In this document: positions 51,401-61,105 of the stretch, piece after piece
Layout of the letters: the number at the start of each line of letters is the position of its first letter
How positions within the stretch are numbered: position 1 is the stretch's first letter
Source: Eublepharis macularius
Lineage: Eukaryota > Chordata > Lepidosauria > Squamata > Eublepharidae
DNA length: 64,000 nt
NCBI RefSeq assembly: GCF_028583425.1
Contig: NC_072806.1
Span: forward strand, 32,596,001 to 32,660,000
Direction: 5' to 3'
Position numbers and translations under genes: made by a program
The notes under the pieces: generated by a model
What the model was told of the DNA's origin: nothing
Database searches by the model: none
Seen by the model: only the letters and a program-made list of their open reading frames with translations

Positions 51401-52308
51401 TGCGGGACTTGAGGTTGTTGGACATAGCCACCAAGGATGGTATCATAAGCAGAGTAGACTTGAACAACAACCTGGGCAGGGAAGTCCCCTGGTTTTTCTA
51501 CCTGCAACTGCGATATCTTCTGCACGAATTGAATATAAAAAGCGTAATGACTAAACCACCAACTAAATTTGAAACACTTCTGGACTCCCACTCATTTAAC
51601 CGTAAAGGTCTCCTGTCAAGACTATATCTCACCCTGCTTGATACCAAACCCCTAAACACTGAAGCGCTGCTCAATAAATGGCAACAGGACTGTGGGATAG
51701 AACTCACACGAGAAGATAGAGAGCATGTTTGGCACTCTGCATTGCTTAACTCCCCTGTCACCAATGTGCGCCTCCAAACCTATAAGATTATCCACAGGTG
51801 GTACCTTACTCCCCAAAAGCTGGCGAAAATATATCCCAGCAGGTCTCCACTCTGCTGGAAAAAATGCGGGGAGCAGGGTACGTTCCTACACTGCTGGTGG
51901 GAGTGTAAAAGTGTTGCTGCTTTCTGGAAGGCGGTTCTCCAGGAAATTTCCCGTATCACGACTTATGTGATACCCCCAAGCCCGGGACTTGTCTTCTTGG
52001 ATCTTTGGGGAGACCTAGATATTCCCCATCTGCGGAAGGCATTGGTCAGAACTCTCCTAGCAGCTGCAAAGGCTGCAATTGCACTCAGGTGGAAATCGCG
52101 ATTCCCTCCCACTCTTGACATATGGTATAGAGTGGTGTGGGACCACCTTATGATGGAAAAGATCACAGACAGAATTCGAGCATTGCATAACCCCTCCAAA
52201 CCTACACAATTTTACGCACAATGGTACCCTTTCCTGGAATTTTTATCTCAGAATGAATGGCTGATCTCTAAGCTACCTCACTACGCGATTATAAACCCCG
52301 AAATTTGA
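48439..52308 (+). CDS. L1 ORF2 protein (endonuclease-reverse transcriptase)
   Basis: 1,289 residues, the usual L1 size. The APE-type endonuclease covers residues about 1-245: VSQNVRGLNN, DVALIQETHL (catalytic Glu), VYAPN, VGGDFNYV, IDYILVS and ISYSDHAWV (catalytic Asp-His). The reverse transcriptase runs from about 470 to 770: KASGPDGYPAEFYKKF, PGSYRPISLLNVDYKI, LSLDVEKAFDTLE, RGTRQGCPLSPILFALAIEP and CLFADDILLF (FADD at about 710-713). The C-terminal Cys-rich motif C-x3-C-x7-H-x4-C is exact at C1139, C1143, H1151 and C1156. It nicks target DNA and copies its own RNA by target-primed reverse transcription. No damage is visible. The start is the first Met of the frame (MASQPHVHIV). Confidence 0.96.
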   Translation: MASQPHVHIVSQNVRGLNNLVKRRRVLTSLAKLNVDVALIQETHLHASYEAELKAPWIKLQFHAKGSSKSRGVAILLANRVQFEHKATLRDPRGRFLFIKGHFNGQLLTLASVYAPNTQQLEFTEEILRKLEAFQEGSVIVGGDFNYVAHYDLDKSSFPRNNAPRVPRRPKNPNRDTQMLTLFTRFHLVDIWREMNKLAKDYTYYSPRHDVYTRIDYILVSPDLRDRVLLSSIGDISYSDHAWVTCKLSLDRPYERERHWTFQKNLILNENNVLQIERDITQYLKDNQTGTTSSQTVWDALKAVLRGQLIALSASLNKKKKLQKQLIMDKIHQLERLHKDRGSKKTYKQLLHERKALESLETSQIQKNILYLKQKYWNHSPRTLRYLSWKVKEKRINRHVRLIKNDKGQTFTKSPEILDVFTKFYTNLYTSSRPDKMSIRNYLSTHKNIKKLAAEHSQLMDTPITAAELLESIKNLKSNKASGPDGYPAEFYKKFALVLIPPLLSACNEVHKLGTLPGTWAEAVIAMIPKEGKDPSNPGSYRPISLLNVDYKIFTSIYARRFNSFIGNYICTDQIGFIPNRDISDNIYKALNILTFSRHSKLQTTLLSLDVEKAFDTLEVPYLQMLLSHMKFGPNFLQTIKAIYAGPKARIKLNDLASDPFTLHRGTRQGCPLSPILFALAIEPLAEEIRTNEGIRGIEIDKRTYKICLFADDILLFLTCPLVSLKALAIVLAHFGCISGLRINQAKSTILSVNLPEETCNDIKRQFKYQWAKSHLRYLGINIPPNPAQLLQVNHVQKMKEIKHLLLKWNKQNLAWYERYHLIKSFVLPKLTFLYRTIPIEIPSKILSQWQTALNRFLWQNKRPRIAFKVLCAPKTAGGFNYPNIGLYSDAARLTDILQILLPSGHSDWINIVGTFSQPKTLRETFWSTPSLRPPSIYQNMFLAALLKLWDRHKHSLLPAISRFSVLTSHKGMPRQHNITALRSWDDLRDLRLLDIATKDGIISRVDLNNNLGREVPWFFYLQLRYLLHELNIKSVMTKPPTKFETLLDSHSFNRKGLLSRLYLTLLDTKPLNTEALLNKWQQDCGIELTREDREHVWHSALLNSPVTNVRLQTYKIIHRWYLTPQKLAKIYPSRSPLCWKKCGEQGTFLHCWWECKSVAAFWKAVLQEISRITTYVIPPSPGLVFLDLWGDLDIPHLRKALVRTLLAAAKAAIALRWKSRFPPTLDIWYRVVWDHLMMEKITDRIRALHNPSKPTQFYAQWYPFLEFLSQNEWLISKLPHYAIINPEI

Positions 52309-52549
52309 AATATGGATTTACTCTGCGACATAATGGATGTGCCTGTACATGATTCTCCCGATGCTGTTATAATTAGCTTGCTTAACACTGTATTAGACTC
52401 CTGTTGATTATGTATAATATTTGCACACTTGAATATTGCCAACTGTTAGTGTTTTGATGTTTATGTATTGTTGTATCCGAACATTGTTACGTATGATGTC
52501 ATCTTTTTTCTACGCATTTACTGTTGATCTTGTTACTTGTTACACTTTC

Positions 52550-52555
52550 AATAAA
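52550..52555 (+). terminator. L1 poly(A) signal
   Basis: AATAAA 15 nt before the A tail of the LINE, which starts at 52570. Confidence 0.85.
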
Positions 52556-52639
52556 ATTTTTTTGAAACTAAAAAAAAAAAAAAAAAAAAAAAACAGTGAA
52601 GTTTTAAATGTATTATCATTAAACACACAGTATTTGGTG

Positions 52640-52860
52640 CCCAAAAGTGTTGTCAAGTTATAGCTGACTTCGGACGACCGCTGCTGGGGTTGTCAGCACA
52701 AGAGACTAACAGAGGTGGTTTGCCGTTACCGTCTTCATAGCAATCCTGGTCTTCTTTGGAAGTCTCCCATCCAAGTACTGACCAGGGTTGACCTTCCTTG
52801 GTTTTCGAGATCTGACAAGCTCAGGTTTGCCAGGGCTGCCCAGGTCAGGGCAAATATGTG
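52640..52860 (-). repeat. 5S rRNA-derived SINE, copy 1
   Basis: The right part (tctcccatccaagtactgac, then tttcgagatctgacaagctc) is the reverse complement of 5S rRNA, including the pol III internal control region. The left part (gtcaagttatagctgacttc) is a BovB-like tail. The element therefore reads on the minus strand: 5S head, body, LINE-type tail. This fits the 5S-Sauria SINE type known from lizards. It is diverged and lies 35 nt beyond the L1 insertion. Confidence 0.75.
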
Positions 52861-53410
52861 GTGTATCGTCGCCAAATTTATCCACATTTAAACACATATC
52901 TTTAAGAATATGTGTTGTAAGTCTAAAATCCAATGTTGTAGATTGTTTATATAAATGTTCATACTATACATTTTGAGTAAACCATTGGGGTGGATCCTAC
53001 CCTTATCCTACCGCTTTACTGAGCAAAGTCGGAAGAGCCACGAACATTGTAGGAAGGCTTCCATTAGAGGAAGAGCTACTTAGGCTGGAGGAAGGCTTCT
53101 TGAAGGATAATTGACTCCACCCATAGTCCTAAGAAGCATTTCACTCATTCCAAAAAAGAAAATAGTTCACAGGAATTTTTCTCCAAAATTTTCCAGTTTT
53201 TCCAATTGAAAAATGCCTGTAGGAAAAAGTCTGGCACCCCCACCCTGGGCCTTCCAACCTCTAGTTGGCACCAAGTAACCTTTGCCTCCCTTCTGGGAAG
53301 TCTGGACGTGGCTCTGCCTTTATAAAGGGTGTCTCTATACCTCCCTTTCAGGGGGCAGGACTTTTCTCAGCAAAGTAAACTTACCTTAAACCAATGTAAT
53401 CTTGGGGGAA

Positions 53411-53659
53411 CCAGTTTGGTGTAGTGGTTAGGAGCGGCAGGACTGTAATCTGGAGAACTGGGTTTGATTCCCCGCTCCTCCGCTTGAAGCCAGCTGGGTG
53501 ACCTTGGGACTGTCATAGCCTCTAGGAGCTCTCTCAGCCCCACCCACCTCACAGGACATTTGTTGTTGTGGGGATAATAATGGCATAGTTTATAAACTAC
53601 TCTGAGTGTGCATTAAGTTGTCCAGAAGGGTAGTATATAAATTGATGATGATGATGATG
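53411..53659 (+). repeat. tRNA-derived SINE, near complete
   Basis: Same family as 40506-40753: ccagtttggtgtagtggtta, gggtttgattccccgctcct, cagccccacccacctcacag, ending in agtatataaattgatgatga with a (gat)n tail. Confidence 0.8.
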
Positions 53660-53969
53660 TTAATGTTAACCAGGCAGCAATCGTTAACAGTGGTAATATA
53701 TTCTGTCCTGTTGAGTCTGAGAAGCACCTTTAACAAGTCTTGGTGGATGCTTTATAGCCCTTCTTCAGGCTTCGAAACATATTTTTTTTGAGAGAGAGAA
53801 ATTCAAAACATTTCTAATACACAAATAAAACAAGGTTCCACTTGTAACCTTTAGATGGCATAAACATGTGTGTGTGTGTGTGTGTAGGAGGATTAATGAA
53901 CTTAAGCTTTGTTTTCCTTATTAATATTTTACAATAATATTTTCATATATCTGCTTCCATGACGGATAT

Positions 53970-54372
53970 AACTAGGACTGCCAACCTCATGGTGGAGCCT
54001 GGAGATCCCCTGGATTATAGTTAATCTCCAAGTGAAGGGATCAGTTCCTAGGGATGCCAGCCTCCAGGTGGTGTCTGGAAATCTCCTGGAATTACAACGG
54101 ATCTCCAGGCCACAGAGATCAGTTCCCCTGGAGAAAAGGGCTGCTTTGGAGGGTGGACTCTGTGGCATTATGCCATGCTGAGGTCCTTTCCCTCCCCAAA
54201 CCCTGCACTCTCCAGGCTTCACCCTCAAAATCTCCAGGTATTTTCCATCCTGGAACTGGCAACCCTATCAGTTCGCCTGAAGAAAATGGCAGCTTTGGAG
54301 AGTTGGAGTCCGCAAGCTCCACCCCCAGAATTTCCAAGAGTTTTCCAATTCAGGGTTAGCAACCCTGGCTCT
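53970..54372. mobile_element. MITE-like repeat cluster (three diverged units)
   Basis: Successive blocks share catggtggagcctggagatc / ggtggtgtctggaaatctcc and gatcagttcccctggagaaaa / cagttcgcctgaagaaaatg, starting at ctgccaacctc and closing at tggcaaccct or agcaaccctgg. Ends with (a)gggttgcca are inverted, as in small DNA transposons. It appears to be one element or two nested copies, and the exact ends are not fixed. Confidence 0.55.
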
Positions 54373-54638
54373 AATCTTGTCCCTTTTGCCTCCCATATAA
54401 ATTAAACCAGGGATTCTTGAGAGTTGTGCCTGAGTGGAAAGGCTCCCTCTGGTGGCTACTATGAGCAACAGGTTGCCTGTTTGAACGTGCTTAGACCTGG
54501 TGGAATTAACGCCACGGGATAGTAGACCTGAACCAGCTTGTACAGATGTTTGTTTGTTTTTTGCTGTTCTGCCTAATTGCTTTTTGTGCCTCTCTGTGTG
54601 TTTTGGTGTTAGGTCCCCCAAGGTGACTGATCTATGAA

Positions 54639-54714
54639 ATGGCAGAAAATGGAACAGATTGTGACCAGAGGCGCGTAAGAATGAGCAAAGAACAGCACAA
54701 TGGGAACTTTACAG
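54639..54714 (+). CDS. VMP1: Vacuole membrane protein 1, first coding exon
   Basis: VMP1 is a multi-pass ER protein with lipid scramblase activity in the DedA/VTT superfamily, needed for autophagosome formation and ER-organelle contacts. The exon follows ttggtgttag (acceptor ending 54612), has 26 nt of 5' UTR, and then reads [20 protein letters not shown] and NGNFT, against MAENGKNCDQRRVAMNKEHH in human. It ends acag|gtaagt after one base of the next codon. This is the cytosolic N-terminal tail. The gene runs beyond the window; TUBD1 and MIR21 neighbours, known elsewhere, are not reached. Confidence 0.96.
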
Positions 54715-55181
54715 GTAAGTCGATGCAGAGGCCTTTCCTTTTTGACAGGGTGCTTGCAGTGCATGTAGATGCTGTGTCTTTACTGCGAAAGCATGCTAGG
54801 CTCTGCACACTTAGAGGCAGTGTCCAGGGCTTGTATCCAAAAAGCCACACGCATCTGGCACTCTTGGGTTATCAGCAGTTGAGTGTCTGCTGTTCCTGAT
54901 GGTACCTGCCCCCCACCCAAAAGTTTTGCCCCAGTTCTTCCTTCTCATTGCAGCCTTCTGTGCCCTGTGGCATTTAGCCCCGGGGGCTCCCATTATCTCC
55001 ACTTGTATCCTATTGGGGTGGTCACAGAAGGCTGCAGTGCAGAGGCCAATGAGAAGAGATATCCATTGCCACATGCACCTTCAGCTTGCACAATGGTAGA
55101 ATCCTGCCATTGCACCGTAAACCTCATTTAGAATGAGTGACCAGCTAAGCAAAGGTTGTGTGAACAGTGACTCCCCAGGGC

Positions 55182-55600
55182 TAGTAATTTATTTTCATTT
55201 ACAATCCGCCTGTCTCACTGGGACTCAAAGCAGAACACATGTACAGTAGAACTGTTTTGCCAATCAATAAGCCGATTAGAAAAATATAACATTTGAATCA
55301 TGGCAGTGTTTGAATCTAATAGATTCCTAGTAAAACAACATGATGCAGTGGGGCTGGGATTGAAGAACTGGGAGGGGGGACACTTGCTCCCTAATGGAAG
55401 TCACCCCCTGAGATGACCCATTACATCACAGCTCCCAGCTCTACAAGAGTGCCTTCTTGAACAACTACGTTTTGCACATTTTGTGTAATAATAGAAGCAC
55501 CAGAGGCTTTTCTAATAGCCTTGGGCAGATCGTTCCACAATGTGGGAGCCCTCGAAGAGAATGCCCATGAATTGGCAGTTGCTAATGGTTAGGGAATTTT
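55182..55600. repeat. Dispersed repeat, same family as 18424-18895
   Basis: atccgcctgtctcactggga ... gatgcagtggggctgggatt ... gccttgggcagatcgttcca caatgtgggagccctcgaag. It resembles the non-coding region of a squamate LINE. Confidence 0.5.
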
Positions 55601-56349
55601 GGGGTAGCCCCCGATTTCCCATTCAAAACTTATTGATCCGAGCTGCCCAAAGCCTTTGAGAAAATCCTTCTTACACTCCGTTTTGCATTTCCATTCCTGC
55701 AATTGTTTTTATAACATTAAAACTTTGAGGCCATGGGGGAAAAGGGGCACAGCGAGTTTGCTTCCACTATACACTGAAGGTTATATCCGGAGATATTTAG
55801 CTCCGCCCTAGGTATCCTTTCCCAATTATGTTTTGAAATTAACGGTGCCATCCAAGAAGGTTATTCTTACTGTGTTCCTTTTAATTCCTGGCTATGACTT
55901 GCCAGTCTACACCATTCAGAAGATCACGTACCTCGACTTGATTGTTTGTAAGAACTGGCAGTTTGTTTACAGATCTGTATGAGATCTTATAAACTATATA
56001 CAATTTTTCCGTATTGATTGAAAGGTATAAAATACAGGTGCTGATGCTTTCCTGTATACATTCAGTTAACAAATTGACTGCCTCAAGGCTTATTGCTAAA
56101 TAAACCTTTTTACTTTTGTGATCACCAAGTTTAAATGCCTTGAGTTATTTCTCAGACGAGTAGTGTAGTGGGGAAATCTACAATTGGCTAAGGGTGTTGG
56201 TTTATTTCCCGCAGTACCAATTTTTATCTGTTTGCAGGCACCTTCAGAAGGCTTTGCTTGGATGAGCAAAGCTGTTGCTGCTGAAGTAACAGACTTCAGA
56301 GGCATCCAGCAATCTCCCAAGAGCAGATGACGGCAATGCTACCCAGAGG

Positions 56350-56473
56350 GAGGGGGCTGTTTATTTAAAACACTTTTATGCCGTCTTACTACACAAACAG
56401 GGTCCCCAAGGCAGCACATATAAAAACATTAAAAAGATTTGAACATTAAAACATTAAAAATAATATATAAAAC
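56350..56473 (-). mobile_element. CR1-type LINE tail, inverted
   Basis: gtttatttaaaacactttta then gtccccaaggcagcacatat and an A/T-rich run: the complement of a CR1-like 3' UTR. It is interrupted by the hAT MITE at its right side. Confidence 0.45.
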
Positions 56474-56718
56474 CAGGGCTTTTTTTCAGCTGGAATGTGG
56501 TGGAGTGGAGTTCCGGCACCTCTTGAAAATGGTCACATGGCTGGTGGCCCCGCCCCCTGATCTCCAGACAGAGGGGAGTTTAGATTCAGACAGAGGGGAG
56601 TTAGATCTAAACTCCCCTCTGTCTGGAAATCGGGGGCGGGGCCACCAGCCATGTGACCATTTTCTACCAGGGCAACCCACTGAGTTCCACCACCTCTTTT
56701 CCCAGAAAAAAAGCCCTG
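56474..56718. mobile_element. hAT MITE, copy 3 (245 bp)
   Basis: Begins cagggctttttttcagctgg, ends cagaaaaaaagccctg, and is flanked by the perfect 8-bp duplication tataaaac (56466-56473, 56719-56726). A short internal duplication (cagacagaggggagtt twice) lies at the centre. Closest to copy 1. Confidence 0.9.
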
Positions 56719-56838
56719 TATAAAACAATTCAATGAGAACACAAACCAAACAAAGAAGTCTTCGCTTTTCTGGGGGTAGGGGATACTGTTGTTGTTTCCC
56801 ATAATATTTCTCCCCTTTTTCCTCCTCTCCATTTGCAG

Positions 56839-56974
56839 AGCCCTTTTCATCAAATGAACAGAAGCAAAAAGAACGAGAAGAACGGCAGAGTATTGTACTC
56901 TGGAGGAAGCCTCTCATTACCGTGCAGTATTTTTTCCTGGAAATGCTAATAAACTTGAAAGAATGGACCATAAA
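56839..56974 (+). CDS. VMP1: Vacuole membrane protein 1, coding exon 2
   Basis: Follows ccatttgcag and ends ataaa|gtaaag, with codons split on both sides. It reads (E)[20 protein letters not shown] then [24 protein letters not shown], against human DPSSVNEKKRREREERQNIV LWRQPLITLQYFSLEILVIL. The charged KEREERQ segment precedes the amphipathic region before the first membrane span. Variable residues cluster in the N-terminal tail, as expected. Confidence 0.95.
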
Positions 56975-59900
56975 GTAAAGATACCTCCTCTTAGTTTTTC
57001 CTACTTGAGTCGGTGGGGAGGGGCTTCCAAAGGACATGAGGGTGGCTGCAGTGAAGAGCCAAAGTTTGCCCCTGCCGCCCATAGCCTCCCTCCACAGTGC
57101 CCCCTTTTAATGTTTATCTAAGAAGTTACATGCTTTTTTGTAGTCTGTTTGGCTGTGGTACCTCTGCAGTGTTCTGCAGTTTCGGGTGCCCGTTTGCTTA
57201 GGCTGCTTTTCTCTCCCCCTCTTCTCCTTTAGAGGCCTTCAGTTTTGTGTGTCCTGTTCCCTTTCTTCTTGGGAGGGTTGTGTACACCCAACATCCCAAA
57301 TGAGCACTGCCCATTTTTTAAATCGCTTCAGTCCTGAGTTTGTCCTTTGCCAACTAGCTGTCTTTGAGTCTCTCTACATGAGACGTCTGACATGTGAAGA
57401 ACACGTGTCAGGAGATGCAGTGGTAGCCAAGGAGGGTAGTTTAAAATGACAGAGCCGGCGGCAGGGCAAAGGCATTGCTATACACTGGAGCTGTGTGAAG
57501 GGGCTGTGAAATGCCAGAAGGGAAACTTCAGCCCATTATAACCTCTCCAGGTCCAAGCCTGGCTCTAGAAGGCAGCTCCAGCCCATTTCCATTCCTCACT
57601 GCCCTCTGGTTGCGATCCCACCCAGTTTTAGACTGGAGAGGTGAAAGTGACAGAGCCTCAGGGGAGGTGAAGATGAAATTAACAAACCCTCTGAAGAGCA
57701 ATCTTTGCCTGCTCTGTCTTTTTAAACTATGCTTCTCGGCTAACATTGTGTCTCCCTACACTTGACGAACACGTGCCGAGGCCTCTTGTGTAGAGAGACT
57801 CTGTCAGTAAGAGTCTTTGTTTAATTTAATTTGAATATTCCTACACCTGCTTTGTAGTTCCAAAGTTCACATTAGGAATGCAGTATGAGAAATCATATAA
57901 AATGTCATAAAACAGCAATCAATTTCTTTAAAAAGCAATCAGACGAAGCAAGGGGAGCGCTAGTTCTCACCATTGATGTGAACTTTGTTCAAAGGCCACC
58001 TGGAACAGGGATTTCTTCACCTCTCTCTGGGAGGCGAGTACAGTTGCTTCCAGTTCACTGGAAAGGGCCTTGAGAGTATCCCAGCCAGTCGTGCCTCAGA
58101 TGCCTGGCTCCCACAGGAAGGCTCCATCCATCAGTCTTTCCTTTAAAAAAAAAATTAATAATTTTCATAAATTTATTATTGTTGGTTTTGCTGGTGTACT
58201 GAGTATCTTGATGGCTTTCAGTGCGTGTGTCTAAACCCATTCATCAAAACCACGAGTCCCCAAATTTGTTGATCCTGTGGGCACCTTTGGAATTGCGAGA
58301 GTGGTGGGCATAATGCTGAACCTGTTGCCCAGTTGATTGGCAGCAGGGTGAAGTAGAAGGAGCTTCTCCTAGTCAGGGTGGGCGGGCGCCAATGGGCACA
58401 TCAGCACTCTCAGGCACTGTGTTGCGGATCACTGATCTAATGCTCACTGGAATTTTCTTTCTCAGTGGTGTGAAATTCCATGATGCATGGAAACAAATCA
58501 GGTATCTAAATAATTGGGTCTCTAAAACATTCCTTAAGGGCTTTGAATGGGGTGGGGTGGAGGGACTGCTGCTGCTAAGGCTGGGTAGGAGGTCAGATGT
58601 TTGTTAACACGGCTTTAAAAACTGAACTGTTTTCCCTCTCAGGGCAAAGTTCAGGATTATGTGAAACTTGTGTTCGTATCAGCCAAGAGGATTTTGTTTC
58701 TTACCTGGCTGTCTCCTTCAATAACTGATAATATCTTAATCCAAACAGTTATGTGCAATTTTGGGCAGAATGGGTTAGGATTCAGCTAGCAGGCAGATCT
58801 GGTTAATAAAGGAACACCTGCAAACTTTAAACTCATCGTGTTGTGGTTCTGGTCCAGTGGAATCTCTTCTGATAATGCCTCTCCTATTTAGCAGGCAGAG
58901 AGCCCTGACCCAAATCCTCACAGGGTCCCCTCTTCCAGAGGCTCCACCAGACAGGCAGCCTGTTCCCTTAATTTACTTCCCTTCATCCAGCTACTTCCCA
59001 GGGCTATTGGAGAAAGGGGACTTAAAAGTTTATTTATATATGCTGCTACCATTTACTTAAACTTGATCCATTTAACGTGGCCAGTATTTCATGAGCAATA
59101 TCTGACTCTAGTCGTCGTCTTCACCTGCTCACCTCCACCACCCTAACTATCAAGATGTCTCTGGAGGTGCCTTGTGCTTTCGGCTGTCAAAATTAGTAAA
59201 TAGGATTTTTATGACATTTTAAATGGTTTATCATAACTAGTTTGTGCTTTTAACTTTGAATTGTTAGCCACCTGGGCAGGGTGGCTGGGAAGGAGGCCTA
59301 GAAATATTCCTCCCTGTACTTGCACAACCCTTTCAAACAACTGTCAGTGCTGGTAACCCTTGCAGCATCTGGTGGCGGTGAGTTCCATAGGTGAATTCTG
59401 CATTGTATGGGAAACCGTTTCCTTTAATTCATTACTGAGCCAATTGCATGCCACAAGCTGTCTGGGCAAACAGTGATGTAATACTTCTTGGTCAGATGGT
59501 ATAAGGATTTGGGTATGATTTTCAGTGAGGTGGTAAGCCTGTGTCTTGGCTTTACCACTTCAGAGTTCGTTCTCCTTGAGAATACACTTTTATACGGAAA
59601 ACTTAGCATGTCAAGGAACAGAGCCCTGTTCTAGACTTCTCCCTCCTATGCCAGTTTTCTATGTGCAATGATTTTATTTTTATTCCTTATGGCATGGGAT
59701 CTAAGGTGGCACATCCTAGGCACAAATTTAGTTCCTGCGTGGAGAACAAGGCTTTAGTCATGATACGGCTTGTGCCACACTTGCCAAAGACATTGGCCAG
59801 CAGTGTTTCTTTTTTGGACAACCCTATGGGATTGCCTCTATTTATTTTAGCTTAAACTTTCCAGAGCAGGTAAGGAAAAGTTAGGAACAGGTGCCTTTTA

Positions 59901-60203
59901 AGGCATTATATTGAGATGGAGCTGCATGCTTCTTCTGTGAATAGTCTCAAAGCTCATACATAAGCCCATTCCAAAAGGCCATGCTTATTTGGGTTTTTTG
60001 GGGGGAGGGAGGAGTATTAAATTTTGTTGGTACAACTTAGATGGAGCATGGTCAAAACACAAGCTAGTAAATTTTATGTTGCGCAGTACAGGTACTGTCT
60101 GACCATGCTATGGTTTTGCTGCTTGATGCGTTTACATTGCCTGGTTCAAGATGGCGTTAGGGTGGCACCAAGAGGGCTGTGACAATGCAGGGGAGGCAGG
60201 ATA

Positions 60204-60415
60204 TTTTTTTTTTTTGCCCTAAAGTCGCAGCCGACTTACGGTGACCCCATAGGGTTTTCAAGGCAAGAGACATTCAGAGGCAGTTTGTCACTGCCTGCTT
60301 CTACGTAGCTACCCTGGACTTGCTTGGTGGCCTCCCATCCAGTACTAAGCATGGCTGACCCTGCACAGCTTCCAAGATCTGGCGAGATCAAGCTAGTCTG
60401 GGCCCTGGAGGTCAA
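60204..60415 (-). repeat. 5S rRNA-derived SINE, copy 2
   Basis: Read on the minus strand: a 5S-like head (complement of cctcccatccagtactaagc and ccctgcacagcttccaagat), a body, then a tail complementary to ccctaaagtcgcagccgact and an A run (T run at 60204-60215). It is better preserved than copy 1. The tail resembles the RTE 3' end, the likely source of its reverse transcriptase. Confidence 0.8.
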
Positions 60416-60548
60416 GGTGAGAGACATGATATGGATGATTAAAACTCTGAACAGTACAGAGGTAGACAAACAAGCGTTTATCTCCCTCTCATATAATACT
60501 AGAATTTGAAAAGGATTGGCAGCGCAAGATAAAAGAAGCCCCTTCTTC

Positions 60549-60735
60549 ACATAATGCGTAATTAAGAGCAAGAGTCCCGTAACACCTAGAAGACTAACAA
60601 AATTTGTGGTAGACATGTGAGACTCAGGAAAACTCATCCCCTACCACAAATGTTGTGAGTCTTATAGGTGCTACTGGACTCTTGCTCTTTTCTACTGCTA
60701 CAGACAGCCTAACACAGCTACCCATCTTGATCTAA
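60549..60735. mobile_element. Fold-back repeat, copy 3 (degenerate)
   Basis: Arms agagcaagagtcccgtaaca and its complement tgctactggactcttgctct face each other around 60614-60641, with aaatttgtggtag / ctaccacaaat near the centre. The right side continues gctacagacagcctaacaca, like the right end of copy 2. An imperfect duplication (aatgcgtaatta / aatgcatgatta) may flank it. Confidence 0.6.
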
Positions 60736-61105
60736 ATGCATGATTAACTTAGAGTTTGTCAGGCCAAACACCCCCTCCTTGTACAGAGGCCGTATACTCC
60801 CTAGTTACGGGTGCTGGGGGCAAACTTAATAAAGGCCACAGTCCCCTTCACGCCCAGCCTGTGAGCTTCGTAGGAGCAGTGGGGTTGTGTGGAAACTACT
60901 GAGTTTAGCCTAATCCTTCAGAGTTGCTCTTCTGTTCTCTGCCACTTACGATACCCGGGTTTGGGTCAACACAGGTGAAGAAGTGGTGGGAGGGGGAAGT
61001 ACTGGTATGATCAAGCATTAAGATGGACTTCGGGAGCTGATGGCGATTGCATGGTCTTTTTCCAGCCCTGCACATTTCAAAACAATTCTTCTTTCCCTCC
61101 TCCAG

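Larger units (their letters stand above)
45745..52593 (+). mobile_element. Full-length L1-clade LINE, apparently intact
   Basis: A complete element: 111-nt GC-rich 5' UTR (starting ggggggcgtggcg), ORF1 (45856-46842), a 1.6-kb spacer, ORF2 (48439-52308), a 3' UTR with AATAAA at 52550-52555, and a 24-nt A tail (52570-52593). The 16-bp duplication aaaacagtgaagtttt at 45729-45744 and 52590-52605 is perfect (the last As are shared with the tail). Both ORFs are open from start to stop. Lack of decay and perfect duplications make this a very recent insertion, possibly polymorphic. It sits in sense orientation in VMP1 intron 1. Confidence 0.95.
23534..54612 (+). other. VMP1: VMP1 intron 1
   Basis: About 31 kb between the CpG-island exon and the exon with the start codon, consistent with the very long first intron in other vertebrates. 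Stretches where I see no gene or assignable repeat include 23991-25116, 25533-26400, 27031-27744, 30200-31639, 31931-34104, 36141-36553, 37401-39559, 39646-40505 and 40754-41289. A perfect hairpin (ttggagctac ... gtagctccaa) sits at about 38171-38212 and a TG microsatellite at about 38117-38150. Elements in the intron are listed one by one. Confidence 0.75.
54715..56838 (+). other. VMP1 intron 2
   Basis: 2.1 kb. Holds the dispersed repeat at 55182-55600, a CR1-type inverted tail split by hAT MITE copy 3 (56350-56473 and after 56726), and otherwise nothing recognised. Confidence 0.6.
56975..61105 (+). other. VMP1 intron 3
   Basis: 4.1 kb. Apart from the 5S-derived SINE (60204-60415) and the fold-back repeat (60549-60735) I see no gene or clear repeat. 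The small ORFs at 57186-57765, 58392-58607 and 58857-59060 have no family likeness. 59350-59610 resembles an old dispersed repeat that I cannot name. Confidence 0.55.

Noticed and set aside
60310-60415. 5S rRNA gene
   Set aside because: The 5S-like part is incomplete, diverged, and joined to a LINE-type tail and an A run. It is a SINE.
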